Assembly: GCF_910588395.1 (NCBI RefSeq) | Contig: NZ_CAJUPA010000030.1 | Span: 1-31,840, forward strand | Source of the DNA: an uncultured Faecalibaculum sp. | GTDB lineage: Bacteria > Bacillota_I > Bacilli_A > Erysipelotrichales > Erysipelotrichaceae | Reading direction: 5' to 3' | DNA length: 31,840 nucleotides | Part shown: one piece after another, positions 1-6,958 of the stretch | Numbering within the stretch: position 1 is the stretch's first letter | Layout: every line of letters begins with the position of its first letter | The notes under the pieces: model-generated | What the model was told of the DNA's origin: nothing | The model's input: only the letters and a program-made list of their open reading frames with translations | Databases searched by the model: none | Made by a program: the position numbers and the translations under genes

Positions 1-65
1 TACGGTGGTGTGAGAGGGAGGGGCAGCACTAACCTGTTCCTCTCTACTCGATTATCAGATAATGC

Positions 66-1541
66 TTACTGCGGATTCACAAAGGGTGCCGGTTCACCGT
101 TAAGCACGGCTTTGATGTCTGCTTTCGCATTGTCCACAGATGTCTGATCAGGATACATGACATAGGCATTGTCTCCCAGCTCCGCCGCATAATCAGTACC
201 GCCGGTACCGGTCACGCTGTAGGAGTAAATATCCCATTTGGCTGGATCTGCCAGCTGAGCCTGTACCAGCGCCTTGATGTCCTTGTCGCTCATATTGGTT
301 TCAAAGGAGCTGGACAGGGAATTCATGATGCCGGTGAAGTTGGTCAGAATTTTCGGAGACATCATTTTATTGATGATCGCTGTCAGCACCCGCATCTGGT
401 TTCGGCCCCGCTCCCGGTCACCATCGGCAAAGCTGTAACGTTCCCGGACAAACCCAAGTGCCTGATCACCAGTCAGCTTTACATCACCTTCCTTGAAATA
501 GTAATTACCGTGCAGGGATGTGAAGGTATTGGGGTTGTACAGCTCCACACCGCCCAGTTCATCCACCACGTTGACGAGGCTGGAGAAGTTTACCCGGACG
601 TTGTAGTTGATGCTGATATCGAAGAGTTTTTCCAGTGTCATTTCTGTGGTTTCCGGACCATGCAGACCTGTGTGGGTCAGCTTGTCTTTGGCACCGTTCA
701 TGCAGCCCATGTCTGCATCACAGACGGTTTCCACGTAATAGTCCCGGGGAATGGATACCAGCAGGATTTCATGGGTTTCCGGGTTCACGGTGGCCAGCAG
801 GTTTACATCGCTCCGGCTGTTTCGCAGGAGTTTGTTCTCCCGGGTGTCAATGCCGCTGATATACACAGTGAAGGGTTCCAGAGCCGTATTGACGTTTTCG
901 GCGGTGTTGGTTTTCGGCGCATCATAATAATATTGTACGACTGGGACGATTTCTTCATCGAGGTTCTCCATGCCGGGCATTTCCAGCAGGGTGTCCAGGT
1001 AGCCCTGGTCCAGAATCATACCGTCAATGGACTGGCCTTTGAGCGCCTGGGTCATGCGGTAGCTGGAGTCGAATTCTTCTGTTGTTACGTTCACACCGGC
1101 TTTTTTCAGTTCTTCCAGACAGATATCGGTTCCTTGGGCACTCATGGTTTTCAGAACACCCAGTTTCCGTCCTTCCAGATCCTTTGCGTCTTCAATGACG
1201 TAGTTGTTCAGAACGTAGACAGCGACGATGGATTTTCCGTCCTGGTCACTGAGCTGTTCCAGGGTTTTGTTGCCGGCATTGGCGTAATACATCCCGATTC
1301 CGGATGTCAGGGCCAGGCATACAGCGAGCAGACCGCCGATGATCCGCCAGGCCAGATGCAGGTCTTCCCAGATCAGACAGATGGCGGAGAGAACCCACAT
1401 GAGCACGACGGTGAGGATGATGCCTGCCAGAATGGCGGCAGGCAGAACGCTCAGTTTATACAGTTCATAGACGAAGAAAGCTGTCATCAGGCCGGTCAGG
1501 ATGGACACATACAAACCGGGCCTTTTCCACAAAGGCTTCAT
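66..1541 (-). CDS. LytR-CpsA-Psr (LCP) family glycopolymer transferase with extra substrate-binding-like domain
   Basis: Probable membrane enzyme that transfers undecaprenyl-linked anionic polymers or capsule to peptidoglycan. The 491-residue protein has three N-terminal membrane segments (about 9-30, 33-58, 64-87). An extracellular region at about 95-205 resembles a type-3 solute-binding lobe (hydrophobic strands, then GRKLGVLK and DGMILDQGYLD). The LCP catalytic domain follows at about 222-400, with the conserved SGIDTRE, SRSDVNLL and SIPRDYYV blocks and the late FVRERYSFADGDRERGRN arginine cluster that binds pyrophosphate in this family. I chose the ATG at 1541: AAGGAG lies 7 bases upstream, and the promoter at 1574-1602 would start transcription at about 1567, below the ATG at 1571 that opens the frame ten codons earlier. 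A CpsB-type phosphatase 2.5 kb away fits a wall-polymer or capsule role. The polymer cannot be told from the sequence. Confidence 0.9.
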   Translation of the reverse strand: MKPLWKRPGLYVSILTGLMTAFFVYELYKLSVLPAAILAGIILTVVLMWVLSAICLIWEDLHLAWRIIGGLLAVCLALTSGIGMYYANAGNKTLEQLSDQDGKSIVAVYVLNNYVIEDAKDLEGRKLGVLKTMSAQGTDICLEELKKAGVNVTTEEFDSSYRMTQALKGQSIDGMILDQGYLDTLLEMPGMENLDEEIVPVVQYYYDAPKTNTAENVNTALEPFTVYISGIDTRENKLLRNSRSDVNLLATVNPETHEILLVSIPRDYYVETVCDADMGCMNGAKDKLTHTGLHGPETTEMTLEKLFDISINYNVRVNFSSLVNVVDELGGVELYNPNTFTSLHGNYYFKEGDVKLTGDQALGFVRERYSFADGDRERGRNQMRVLTAIINKMMSPKILTNFTGIMNSLSSSFETNMSDKDIKALVQAQLADPAKWDIYSYSVTGTGGTDYAAELGDNAYVMYPDQTSVDNAKADIKAVLNGEPAPFVNPQ

Positions 1542-1573
1542 ATCATATCTCCTTGTTTCTTGTTCATTCATTC

Positions 1574-1602
1574 ATTGTAGAATGCATTGGCGGTGATTTC
1601 AA
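1574..1602 (-). promoter_or_regulatory. Sigma-A-type promoter for the LCP gene
   Basis: On the minus strand TTGAAA (1602-1597), a 17-base spacer and TACAAT (1579-1574) lie about 33 bases upstream of the chosen ATG at 1541. Spacing and hexamers fit the vegetative consensus well. Confidence 0.65.
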
Positions 1603-1852
1603 ATTGCGTCCGGGAAAATTAGAGTTTCTTTGAAGAAATAAACGAAAAAGAAACTGGATGACTTGATTTGGGAAAAATGTTGATAATAGTCCCTGGTGTT
1701 GCATAATTATTGTGGTTTTGGAAATTTACAAAAGTGTCCGGAGCTGGCTGCATCTTGAGTATTGGGGTATCAATGTCCACTGGCAGAGCCTACCAGTTGG
1801 GAAGTGAATTGATTGAAAGAGAAGATGTATTCCTTGTGAGTTTAATTATTTA

Positions 1853-1880
1853 TTGCGATGATCTAATCGAATTAGATAAT
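1853..1880 (+). promoter_or_regulatory. Candidate promoter and overlapping palindromic operator for the SIR2 gene
   Basis: TTGCGA (1853-1858), a 16-base spacer and GATAAT (1875-1880) form a plausible promoter about 150 bases before the SIR2 start. A perfect inverted repeat, TCTAAT-CGA-ATTAGA (1862-1876), lies inside the spacer and runs into the -10 box, where a repressor would block polymerase. The function is inferred from position only. Confidence 0.35.
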
Positions 1881-2031
1881 CCATAGATATATAAGATAAA
1901 ATAAATCGTAATAAATAATATACGGTCCAAGCAAAGTGCCCTCCAGTTAAGGAAACAATTAGTTGAATTTGGTGGTTAGCCGGCTTACAATTCATAGAGA
2001 ATATAGCTATATCAGATTGGGAGGAGCATTA

Positions 2032-3591
2032 ATGGAGTCTAGAATCGAAGTTTTTATCAAGAATAAATTTCAGGAATTTACAACAAGACCAGTTGTATTC
2101 TTCGGAGCAGGTATGTCCAAAAGATATTTATCGTCGCCCAGATGGGAGGAGTTGCTCAAAGTATTTGCACGAAAGAATCGGCCAGAGAATCCGTATTCCT
2201 GGAAATATTATAAGAACCGAGCTAGTGAGCATATTCGGAAAATGGAATGGAGCCCTGATTCGCTGTACCCGTATATTGCCACTTTAATCAGGAGGGAATA
2301 CAACGATCAGTTTTTTGCAGATTCTCTATTTGAATCGGAGTTGAAAGAATCTGTAGAGAATCCAGATACAGTTACTGATCCATTTAAACTGGCTGTTACA
2401 AAATATCTTACGGATACTGTTGAAGAAACGCCTGCTCTACGCGATGAAGCAGTTTCACTTTTGACTCTGGACAATAGAGTATCGAATTTTATTACAACAA
2501 ACTACGATTCGTTTTTAGAGACATTTTTCAGTGGTTATAAGGTACTGATTGGCCAGGAAGATGCATTGAACGACTCAATTCTTCAAATGGGGAATATTTA
2601 TAAGATACATGGAGGTATTTCCAACCCTGATTCTATAGTTCTTACCAAAGAAGACTATGATCAGTTTGATAGGAAAGCAAAATTTTTGTCCTCCAAGCTT
2701 TTAACCATGTTTGTTGAGAATCCTGTTATCTTCATTGGTTATAGTCTGTCCGATTCAAATATAATAAAAATTCTGAATGATATTGAGACTTGTATATCGT
2801 CTGAAAACAAAAAAAGATTCCGCGAAAAAATGATTTTTATTGAATACGCTGAAGATGGAATCGAGGACATGATAGAAAAAACCATTGCAGGTATTGATAT
2901 GACTGTGATTCGGCTTGTAGATTATAAAGGTTTGTATGACTGTTTTGGGAGCATTACAGACCGCATTGATGTCGGTACTTTGAGAAGGATTCAAGGTATG
3001 ATCCACGAACTGGTAGAGACCGCAAAACCATCTGTCATGAATGTCCATTTAATGGGGTTGGAGGATCCCAAGCTGGAGAATTCTGATTTGGCAATTTCTA
3101 TTACAAATCAGAATAGAATTGCTTCTCAAGGTTATCTCGCACTTGACCTAAGTGATATTTGTGAGGATGTCCTATTTGATAATGGAGCCTACGATCCGGA
3201 AAATCTGATTAATTTGGGTATTCTGAAGAATAAATCAAAATTCAATAACAGTAAATTACCTTTGTATGGATATTGGAAGAAATTAGGGAATCCCAGGCTC
3301 GATTCATGGCTGGATAATAAAATAATCCAAGAGCTTGATGACCTATATTCAGCGAGTGACAAAAAACGGCTTAAGAAAAAACCGCTTAACTATACAGATG
3401 TGGCGCAGATAACGAACGAGACTACTAATTTTCAGGATATTATTAATAAACTATTTTTCTCTTTGAAATCATTGCCCATCGGAGAGGTAGAAACCTATAT
3501 CAAGAGTAATTGGGGACGGCTGCGGGAATTGCCTCAAAAAACGAATATAACTAAAATTGTCTGCTATATTGATTTTATGAGAAATAAGTAA
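2032..3591 (+). CDS. Stand-alone SIR2-domain protein, probable anti-phage NADase
   Basis: 519-residue protein with an N-terminal SIR2-like fold. Visible motifs are the nucleotide-binding FFGAGMS (Gly25-Ala26-Gly27), ITTNYD (154-159), the catalytic-type KIHGG (His193) and FIGYSLSD (234-241). These are the signatures of the bacterial SIR2 families that degrade NAD+ in abortive anti-phage defence rather than of zinc-containing CobB deacetylases; no CxxC pair of the deacetylase zinc site is seen. The C-terminal part, about 320-519, matches nothing I recognise and may sense the phage. Start chosen at 2032 because GAGGAG sits five bases upstream; a TTG at 1963 opens the frame 23 codons earlier without a good site. 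No partner gene (HerA, Argonaute, TIR) is adjacent. It is much more AT-rich than its neighbours, indicating horizontal acquisition. Confidence 0.8.
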   Translation: MESRIEVFIKNKFQEFTTRPVVFFGAGMSKRYLSSPRWEELLKVFARKNRPENPYSWKYYKNRASEHIRKMEWSPDSLYPYIATLIRREYNDQFFADSLFESELKESVENPDTVTDPFKLAVTKYLTDTVEETPALRDEAVSLLTLDNRVSNFITTNYDSFLETFFSGYKVLIGQEDALNDSILQMGNIYKIHGGISNPDSIVLTKEDYDQFDRKAKFLSSKLLTMFVENPVIFIGYSLSDSNIIKILNDIETCISSENKKRFREKMIFIEYAEDGIEDMIEKTIAGIDMTVIRLVDYKGLYDCFGSITDRIDVGTLRRIQGMIHELVETAKPSVMNVHLMGLEDPKLENSDLAISITNQNRIASQGYLALDLSDICEDVLFDNGAYDPENLINLGILKNKSKFNNSKLPLYGYWKKLGNPRLDSWLDNKIIQELDDLYSASDKKRLKKKPLNYTDVAQITNETTNFQDIINKLFFSLKSLPIGEVETYIKSNWGRLRELPQKTNITKIVCYIDFMRNK

Positions 3592-3658
3592 AAAAGGATG
3601 CAACGGTTGGTTTTCTCTAATTAATAGAGGTATATCCCAATTCGTCCATCCTTTTTAT
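3591..3658 (+). terminator. Long imperfect hairpin closing the SIR2 gene
   Basis: AAAAAGGATG just after the stop codon pairs with CATCCTTTTT at about 3647-3656. The stem continues inward with bulges (CGG/TCG, TTGG/CCAA) to an inner CTCT/AGAG hairpin. The A-run at one foot and T-run at the other make it a possible bidirectional terminator. Confidence 0.55.
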
Positions 3659-3838
3659 GTTTCAAGAGTATCAGAGTTATAAGAGAAAGTCACGAAGAAA
3701 GACTCGGTTTCGTGGTTTCATGGTCGTGATTTATGGTGAAACCTTCTAAGATTTCTTGTCACATGCGTTTTTATTTATTACAGGTGATTTGGAGAAGCAA
3801 GCAAAGCAGTCTGCAAATTATCTGATAAGCGTAAAGAG

Positions 3839-3866
3839 TTGATATAAGACAATAGGTGTATATAAC
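3839..3866 (+). promoter_or_regulatory. Candidate promoter for the cpsB-like gene
   Basis: TTGATA (3839-3844), a 16-base spacer and TATAAC (3861-3866). The -10 box lies inside a small AGGT/ACCT inverted repeat (3855-3868). It would give a leader of about 160 bases before the ATG at 4032. Confidence 0.35.
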
Positions 3867-3884
3867 CTGTGAATGTATGCATAG

Positions 3885-4031
3885 TAGCGAAGTTACTCAA
3901 TCCAAATAGTACCAAGGTATGAAGCCCGGGCGGCGTCAGCCACCATCGGCAGGGTAGGTTTTCTGTGGTGGTTAGAAAGTAATCGCAAAATGAACGGAGT
4001 CTCCCTGTTTGAGTCGTGATATAGTCAGGTT
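3885..4031 (+). mobile_element. Possible decayed group II intron 5' segment
   Basis: The segment with GGTATGAAGCCCGGGCGGC (about 3916-3934), then GTCAGCC and later AACGGAGTCTCC and GTCAGG, reads like the structured, non-coding domain I region of a bacterial group II intron. The window's right edge ends in a sequence typical of a group II intron 5' end, which would precede such a region. No intron-encoded protein is present here, so if real it is a remnant. This rests on recognition by eye, not on an alignment. Confidence 0.3.
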
Positions 4032-4802
4032 ATGAAGAAGTTTACAGACATTCATTCCCATGTGGCGTGGGATATAGATGACGGCATTCCGTCCAGGGAC
4101 CAGGCGCAGAAGGCGCTGATGATGGCGGCGGAAGACGGGATTGGCACGATTGCGTCGACTCCGCATATGATTCCGGGGACGACGGATCTGGCGGTGATTG
4201 CGGCCCGGCAGGAGGAACTGAAGGAACTGGGGCGCCGGGAGGGTGTGATGATCCGGACGGGGGCGGAGCTGTTCATGAACCGTGCGTCCATGGAGGCGAT
4301 TGCTTCGGGGTTTGTCCGGCCGTATGAAGGAACGCACTATCAGCTGTGTGAATATGATGTCCGGCGGGATTTGCATGACATTGATTTTTACCAGGATCCG
4401 CTGTATGAGCTGGAGATGAAGAAGCTGATTCCGGTGATTGCCCATGTGGAGCGGTATTTTCCGGAGGGTCTGGATGAGGAGATCATTGAGGAGTGGCGGG
4501 ACGCGGGGTATGTGATTCAGGTGAACCGCACGAGTCTGATGGGAATGCACGGAAAGACGATTCAGAAGAATGCCTGGCGGCTGGTGGATCAGGGCCTGGC
4601 GGATGTGGTGGCGACGGATACGCACCGGACAGACGGGAGCAGAATTACCCGGCTGTCGGATGTGTATGACGAGATCACGTCCCGGAATGGAGAAGAGGTG
4701 GCGGAGTTGCTGCTGGTGGAAAATCCGGGGCGGATTCTGCGGGACAAGCCGGTGCTGGAGGTACCGGCGACGAGGCGGAAAAAGCGGTTCCTGTTTTTCT
4801 GA
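4032..4802 (+). CDS. CpsB/YwqE-type PHP-family protein tyrosine phosphatase
   Basis: 256-residue PHP-fold metal-dependent phosphatase of the CpsB/CapC/YwqE family, which dephosphorylates the bacterial tyrosine kinase controlling capsule or exopolysaccharide synthesis. Metal ligands are in place: DIHSH (His8, His10), TPH (His45), GAEL (Glu79), IAHVERY (His138) and ATDTH (Asp196, His198). Length is typical for the family. No cognate tyrosine kinase or chain-length regulator lies next to it, although the LCP gene is 2.5 kb upstream, so the two may be edges of a polysaccharide locus disrupted by the SIR2 island. The start has only a weak ribosome binding site (CAGG), because the bases up to the ATG look like intron remnant. 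Ends just before a strong terminator. Confidence 0.85.
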   Translation: MKKFTDIHSHVAWDIDDGIPSRDQAQKALMMAAEDGIGTIASTPHMIPGTTDLAVIAARQEELKELGRREGVMIRTGAELFMNRASMEAIASGFVRPYEGTHYQLCEYDVRRDLHDIDFYQDPLYELEMKKLIPVIAHVERYFPEGLDEEIIEEWRDAGYVIQVNRTSLMGMHGKTIQKNAWRLVDQGLADVVATDTHRTDGSRITRLSDVYDEITSRNGEEVAELLLVENPGRILRDKPVLEVPATRRKKRFLFF

Positions 4803-4818
4803 GGATATGTGCATAAAG

Positions 4819-4847
4819 GAGACAGTCAGTGAGGCTGTCTCTTTTTT
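4819..4847 (+). terminator. Intrinsic terminator of the cpsB-like gene
   Basis: GAGACAG, a nine-base loop, CTGTCTC and a run of six T, starting 17 bases after the stop codon. Confidence 0.85.
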
Positions 4848-5030
4848 ACGGAATGCAGGATTGCGACCTGTTGCATGTGTGGGGTAGATAAGGATGGAAG
4901 TTGATGAGTTCGGGGATATATTCACAATTGGTAGAAATAACCGTTATCATGTCTGAGTCCGGACCGAATCAGAGATTCTGCAGAGTACAATATGTTCACA
5001 ATAAGATATCGAATGTTCAAGGAGGAAGCC

Positions 5031-6053
5031 ATGACCACAGAGAAAACCCCTGAAGGCAGAGCCATGGATCTGGATGGACTGATGCGCCTGAACCAGAATG
5101 CCATCCAGATCCTGAACCTGCCCCGCATGCTGGCACTGATCCTGAAGAAATGCTTTCCGGAGCAGTTCCCCGAGCCTCTGGGAGAGCTTGAAGAGCGGCT
5201 GCGCAGAGAACTGCCCCGCAGCAGCGACAAAGCGGATCCTGGCAGGAAGAAGCATCTGCGGAACGATTTGACCAATCGAAATAATGAGAATCCCAAAACG
5301 GGTGTGATGCAGTTTGACTCCATCATTCTGAAAGTGGTGGAAGTGGAACCAGGCGCTTTCCTGGTGAATGTCGAAGTGCAGAACAAAGTGGAATCCTATA
5401 GCTGGTTCAGCGGCAGAGTGTATTCCTATATTGCCCGGATGCTGGATTCACAGAAAGACGATCAGGCGGGATATGCAGGAGACCGGTATCAGGATCTGAA
5501 ACCGGTGATCGCGCTCTGGATCCTGCCCTATGAGCGAGAAACCTGGGTGATCAGTTATCCGGGGAAAACGAAGATTGATGTGGGAAGAGAGACAGGCAGT
5601 GCGAAAGCCATGAAAAGCAGGCTGGATGGAGTCATTACATACCGGATCATCGGGCTGGGCCCGGACTGGATGGATCATGAAGAGGAGGCGGTACAGTGCC
5701 TGGGCTTTATTTTCCGGTGTGACGAGGATAAGGAAAAGCAGTACGATTATTTAGAGAAAGAAGGGATACCGATGACAGTGGAGACGGAAAAGGTTCTGGA
5801 TGAATACAGTGATGCCCAGTTTCAATGGTTCCATCGCAGTGAGGAAGAGAAATACAACAGGATGAAGGCGGAGATGGATGAGAAATTGCAGAAGTCTGAT
5901 GAGAAACTGCAGAAACTGCGGGAGCAGAATGAAATGTACAGGAAAATGCTGATGGAAGCGGGTTTGGGAGAGTCACTGTCTGTGGCGGAGAATGCCAGCT
6001 TTGATGATGATGCAGGTGAGCAGATCCGGAAGGCATGGGAAACCGGAAAATAG
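5031..6053 (+). CDS. Rpn-family PD-(D/E)XK nuclease, copy 1
   Basis: 340-residue member of the Rpn 'recombination-promoting nuclease / putative transposase' family. The catalytic core shows the family's D...E-x-Q pattern: Asp96 in QFDSI and Glu115/Gln117 in NVEVQN. The region before it (LNLPRMLALILKKCFP) is the conserved N-terminal helix. After residue 248 the chain changes to a charged coiled coil (EEKYNRMKAEMDEKLQ...). Start chosen at 5031, where AAGGAGG lies five bases upstream; an ATG at 4992 in frame lacks a site. The same family occurs again at 30322 with clear full-length similarity and a shared motif order. Rpn proteins are known as toxic DNases active in recombination and phage defence. 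It stands alone between two terminators. An internal in-frame start is described separately. Confidence 0.8.
   Translation: MTTEKTPEGRAMDLDGLMRLNQNAIQILNLPRMLALILKKCFPEQFPEPLGELEERLRRELPRSSDKADPGRKKHLRNDLTNRNNENPKTGVMQFDSIILKVVEVEPGAFLVNVEVQNKVESYSWFSGRVYSYIARMLDSQKDDQAGYAGDRYQDLKPVIALWILPYERETWVISYPGKTKIDVGRETGSAKAMKSRLDGVITYRIIGLGPDWMDHEEEAVQCLGFIFRCDEDKEKQYDYLEKEGIPMTVETEKVLDEYSDAQFQWFHRSEEEKYNRMKAEMDEKLQKSDEKLQKLREQNEMYRKMLMEAGLGESLSVAENASFDDDAGEQIRKAWETGK
5772..6053 (+). CDS. Possible nested C-terminal product of Rpn copy 1
   Basis: An in-frame ATG at codon 248 follows GAAGGG by about six bases and would release the last 93 residues (coiled-coil tail without nuclease). In E. coli, C-terminal products made from inside rpn genes are known to inhibit the full-length nuclease. 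The ribosome binding site here is weaker than in the copy at 31042, so expression is uncertain. Confidence 0.3.
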   Translation: MTVETEKVLDEYSDAQFQWFHRSEEEKYNRMKAEMDEKLQKSDEKLQKLREQNEMYRKMLMEAGLGESLSVAENASFDDDAGEQIRKAWETGK

Positions 6054-6083
6054 TGAAAAAACGGCTGCTTGCCGTTTTTTCAC
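6053..6083. terminator. Bidirectional terminator between Rpn copy 1 and the fic pseudogene
   Basis: Perfect inverted repeat GTGAAAAAACGGC / GCCGTTTTTTCAC with a five-base loop. It has T-runs on both strands and serves two convergent genes. The stem begins within the Rpn stop codon. Confidence 0.85.
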
Positions 6084-6089
6084 TCATCA

Positions 6090-6841
6090 TTATTGATTCA
6101 GGCTCTGAATACTCACCAGAAACTGCTCTGCTGCAGCCAGATACTGATCCTGTGCCAGAAGACAGGTATCCCTGAGATAACCGGGTTCACGGTCATACTC
6201 CTGAAGGCCCCGAATATAGAAAGCCCGGTTCTGATCCAGAATGATAAATGGACACATGTTATGGCGCAGACATTCCCGGAATAGAATGATTCGCCCAATC
6301 CGGCCATTCCCGTCACTGAAGGGATGGATCCGCTCAAACCGGATATGGAAATCCAGCAGATCCGGGAAGGAAGGATGCCCGACCCGGTGGTATTCTTCCA
6401 GCAGCTGTGCCAGCTCGGCTTCCACTTGTTCAGGAGGTGTGGTGCTGACAGGATCGATCATGCCAATTTGATTGAGACCGTTTTGAACTGACCTGCACCC
6501 AACCAGGGTTTCTCTTCATCGGCAGTACCACGCTTAAGAATTTCGTGCATTTTCAGAATCATTTCCCGTGACAGTGGCTCATTCAGTGATCGCAGCATTT
6601 CATCAAAGAGCCGGAAGTGATTTCGAACCTCCACCAGATCGTCCAGCCGCACTGGTTCATTCTGCTCCACCAGGAAAGTCTGATCCTCGAAAAGCATTTC
6701 TGTTTGATCCGGTGTGATCCGGCTTCCTTCCATGCGGTTGGAATGATAGGCAAAATTTGTCTGCGTCCAGTGATACAGATTTCCTTTTTCCCGGTCTTTC
6801 ATCTGTCGAAGCAGTTCAGCTTTCAAATTCTGTATATCCAT
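6090..6841 (-). pseudogene. Fic-family AMP-transferase, interrupted by a one-base frameshift
   Basis: Two minus-strand frames together make one Fic protein of about 250 residues. The first (6841-6458, 127 residues) has the autoinhibitory S/T-x-x-x-E-G motif as SNRMEG (Ser34-Gly39). The second (6461-6090) has the full catalytic motif HPFSDGNGRIGR (His46-Arg57 of that part). Reading in the alternative phase at about 6471-6476 joins them smoothly as ...FKTVS-NQIGMIDP..., the usual Fic sequence, so a single base is missing there. The two frames meet in an ATGA stop/start overlap, so reinitiation could still make two fragments, but no ribosome binding site precedes the second ATG. Fic enzymes AMPylate proteins, and class II members are restrained by the N-terminal helix seen here. 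No Shine-Dalgarno site precedes the first ATG either. A sequencing error is possible. Confidence 0.8.
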
Positions 6842-6914
6842 GCAATCAGCATAGCAGGGGGATTTTGGGATTCCGGCCAGCTTCCATCGTCAGTCGAAGA
6901 TAGGCGGCTGATGG

Positions 6915-6942
6915 AAAAAAGCCCCCGGCCAAAGCCGGGAGC
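6915..6942 (-). terminator. Terminator of the CPA2 antiporter gene
   Basis: On the minus strand GCTCCCGGC-TTTG-GCCGGGGGC followed by six T, about 20 bases after the stop codon at 6959. Confidence 0.85.
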
Positions 6943-6958
6943 AGCTGCATCAGATTCG

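Larger units (their letters stand above)
1572..2031. other. AT-rich intergenic region between LCP and SIR2 genes
   Basis: 460 bases without a convincing gene. It holds the LCP promoter at its left end, and on the plus strand a candidate SIR2-gene promoter with an overlapping palindrome at 1853-1880. The stretch becomes clearly AT-rich from about 1680, matching the SIR2 gene and contrasting with the flanking GC-rich genes. I see no RNA gene or insertion-sequence end in it. Confidence 0.6.
3592..4031. other. AT-rich intergenic region with possible group II intron remnant
   Basis: 440 bases between SIR2 and the PHP phosphatase. In order it holds the SIR2 terminator hairpin, an inverted repeat GGTTTCA/TGAAACC near 3715-3743, a candidate promoter at 3839-3866, and from about 3885 a segment of different character (described separately) running to the next start codon. 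I find no open frame with a ribosome binding site. Confidence 0.5.

Noticed and set aside
1..65. ATTATC-A-GATAAT palindrome at 51-63 as terminator of the LCP gene
   Set aside because: Short AT-only stem without a GC core or T-run; no clear function, and the region is cut by the window edge.
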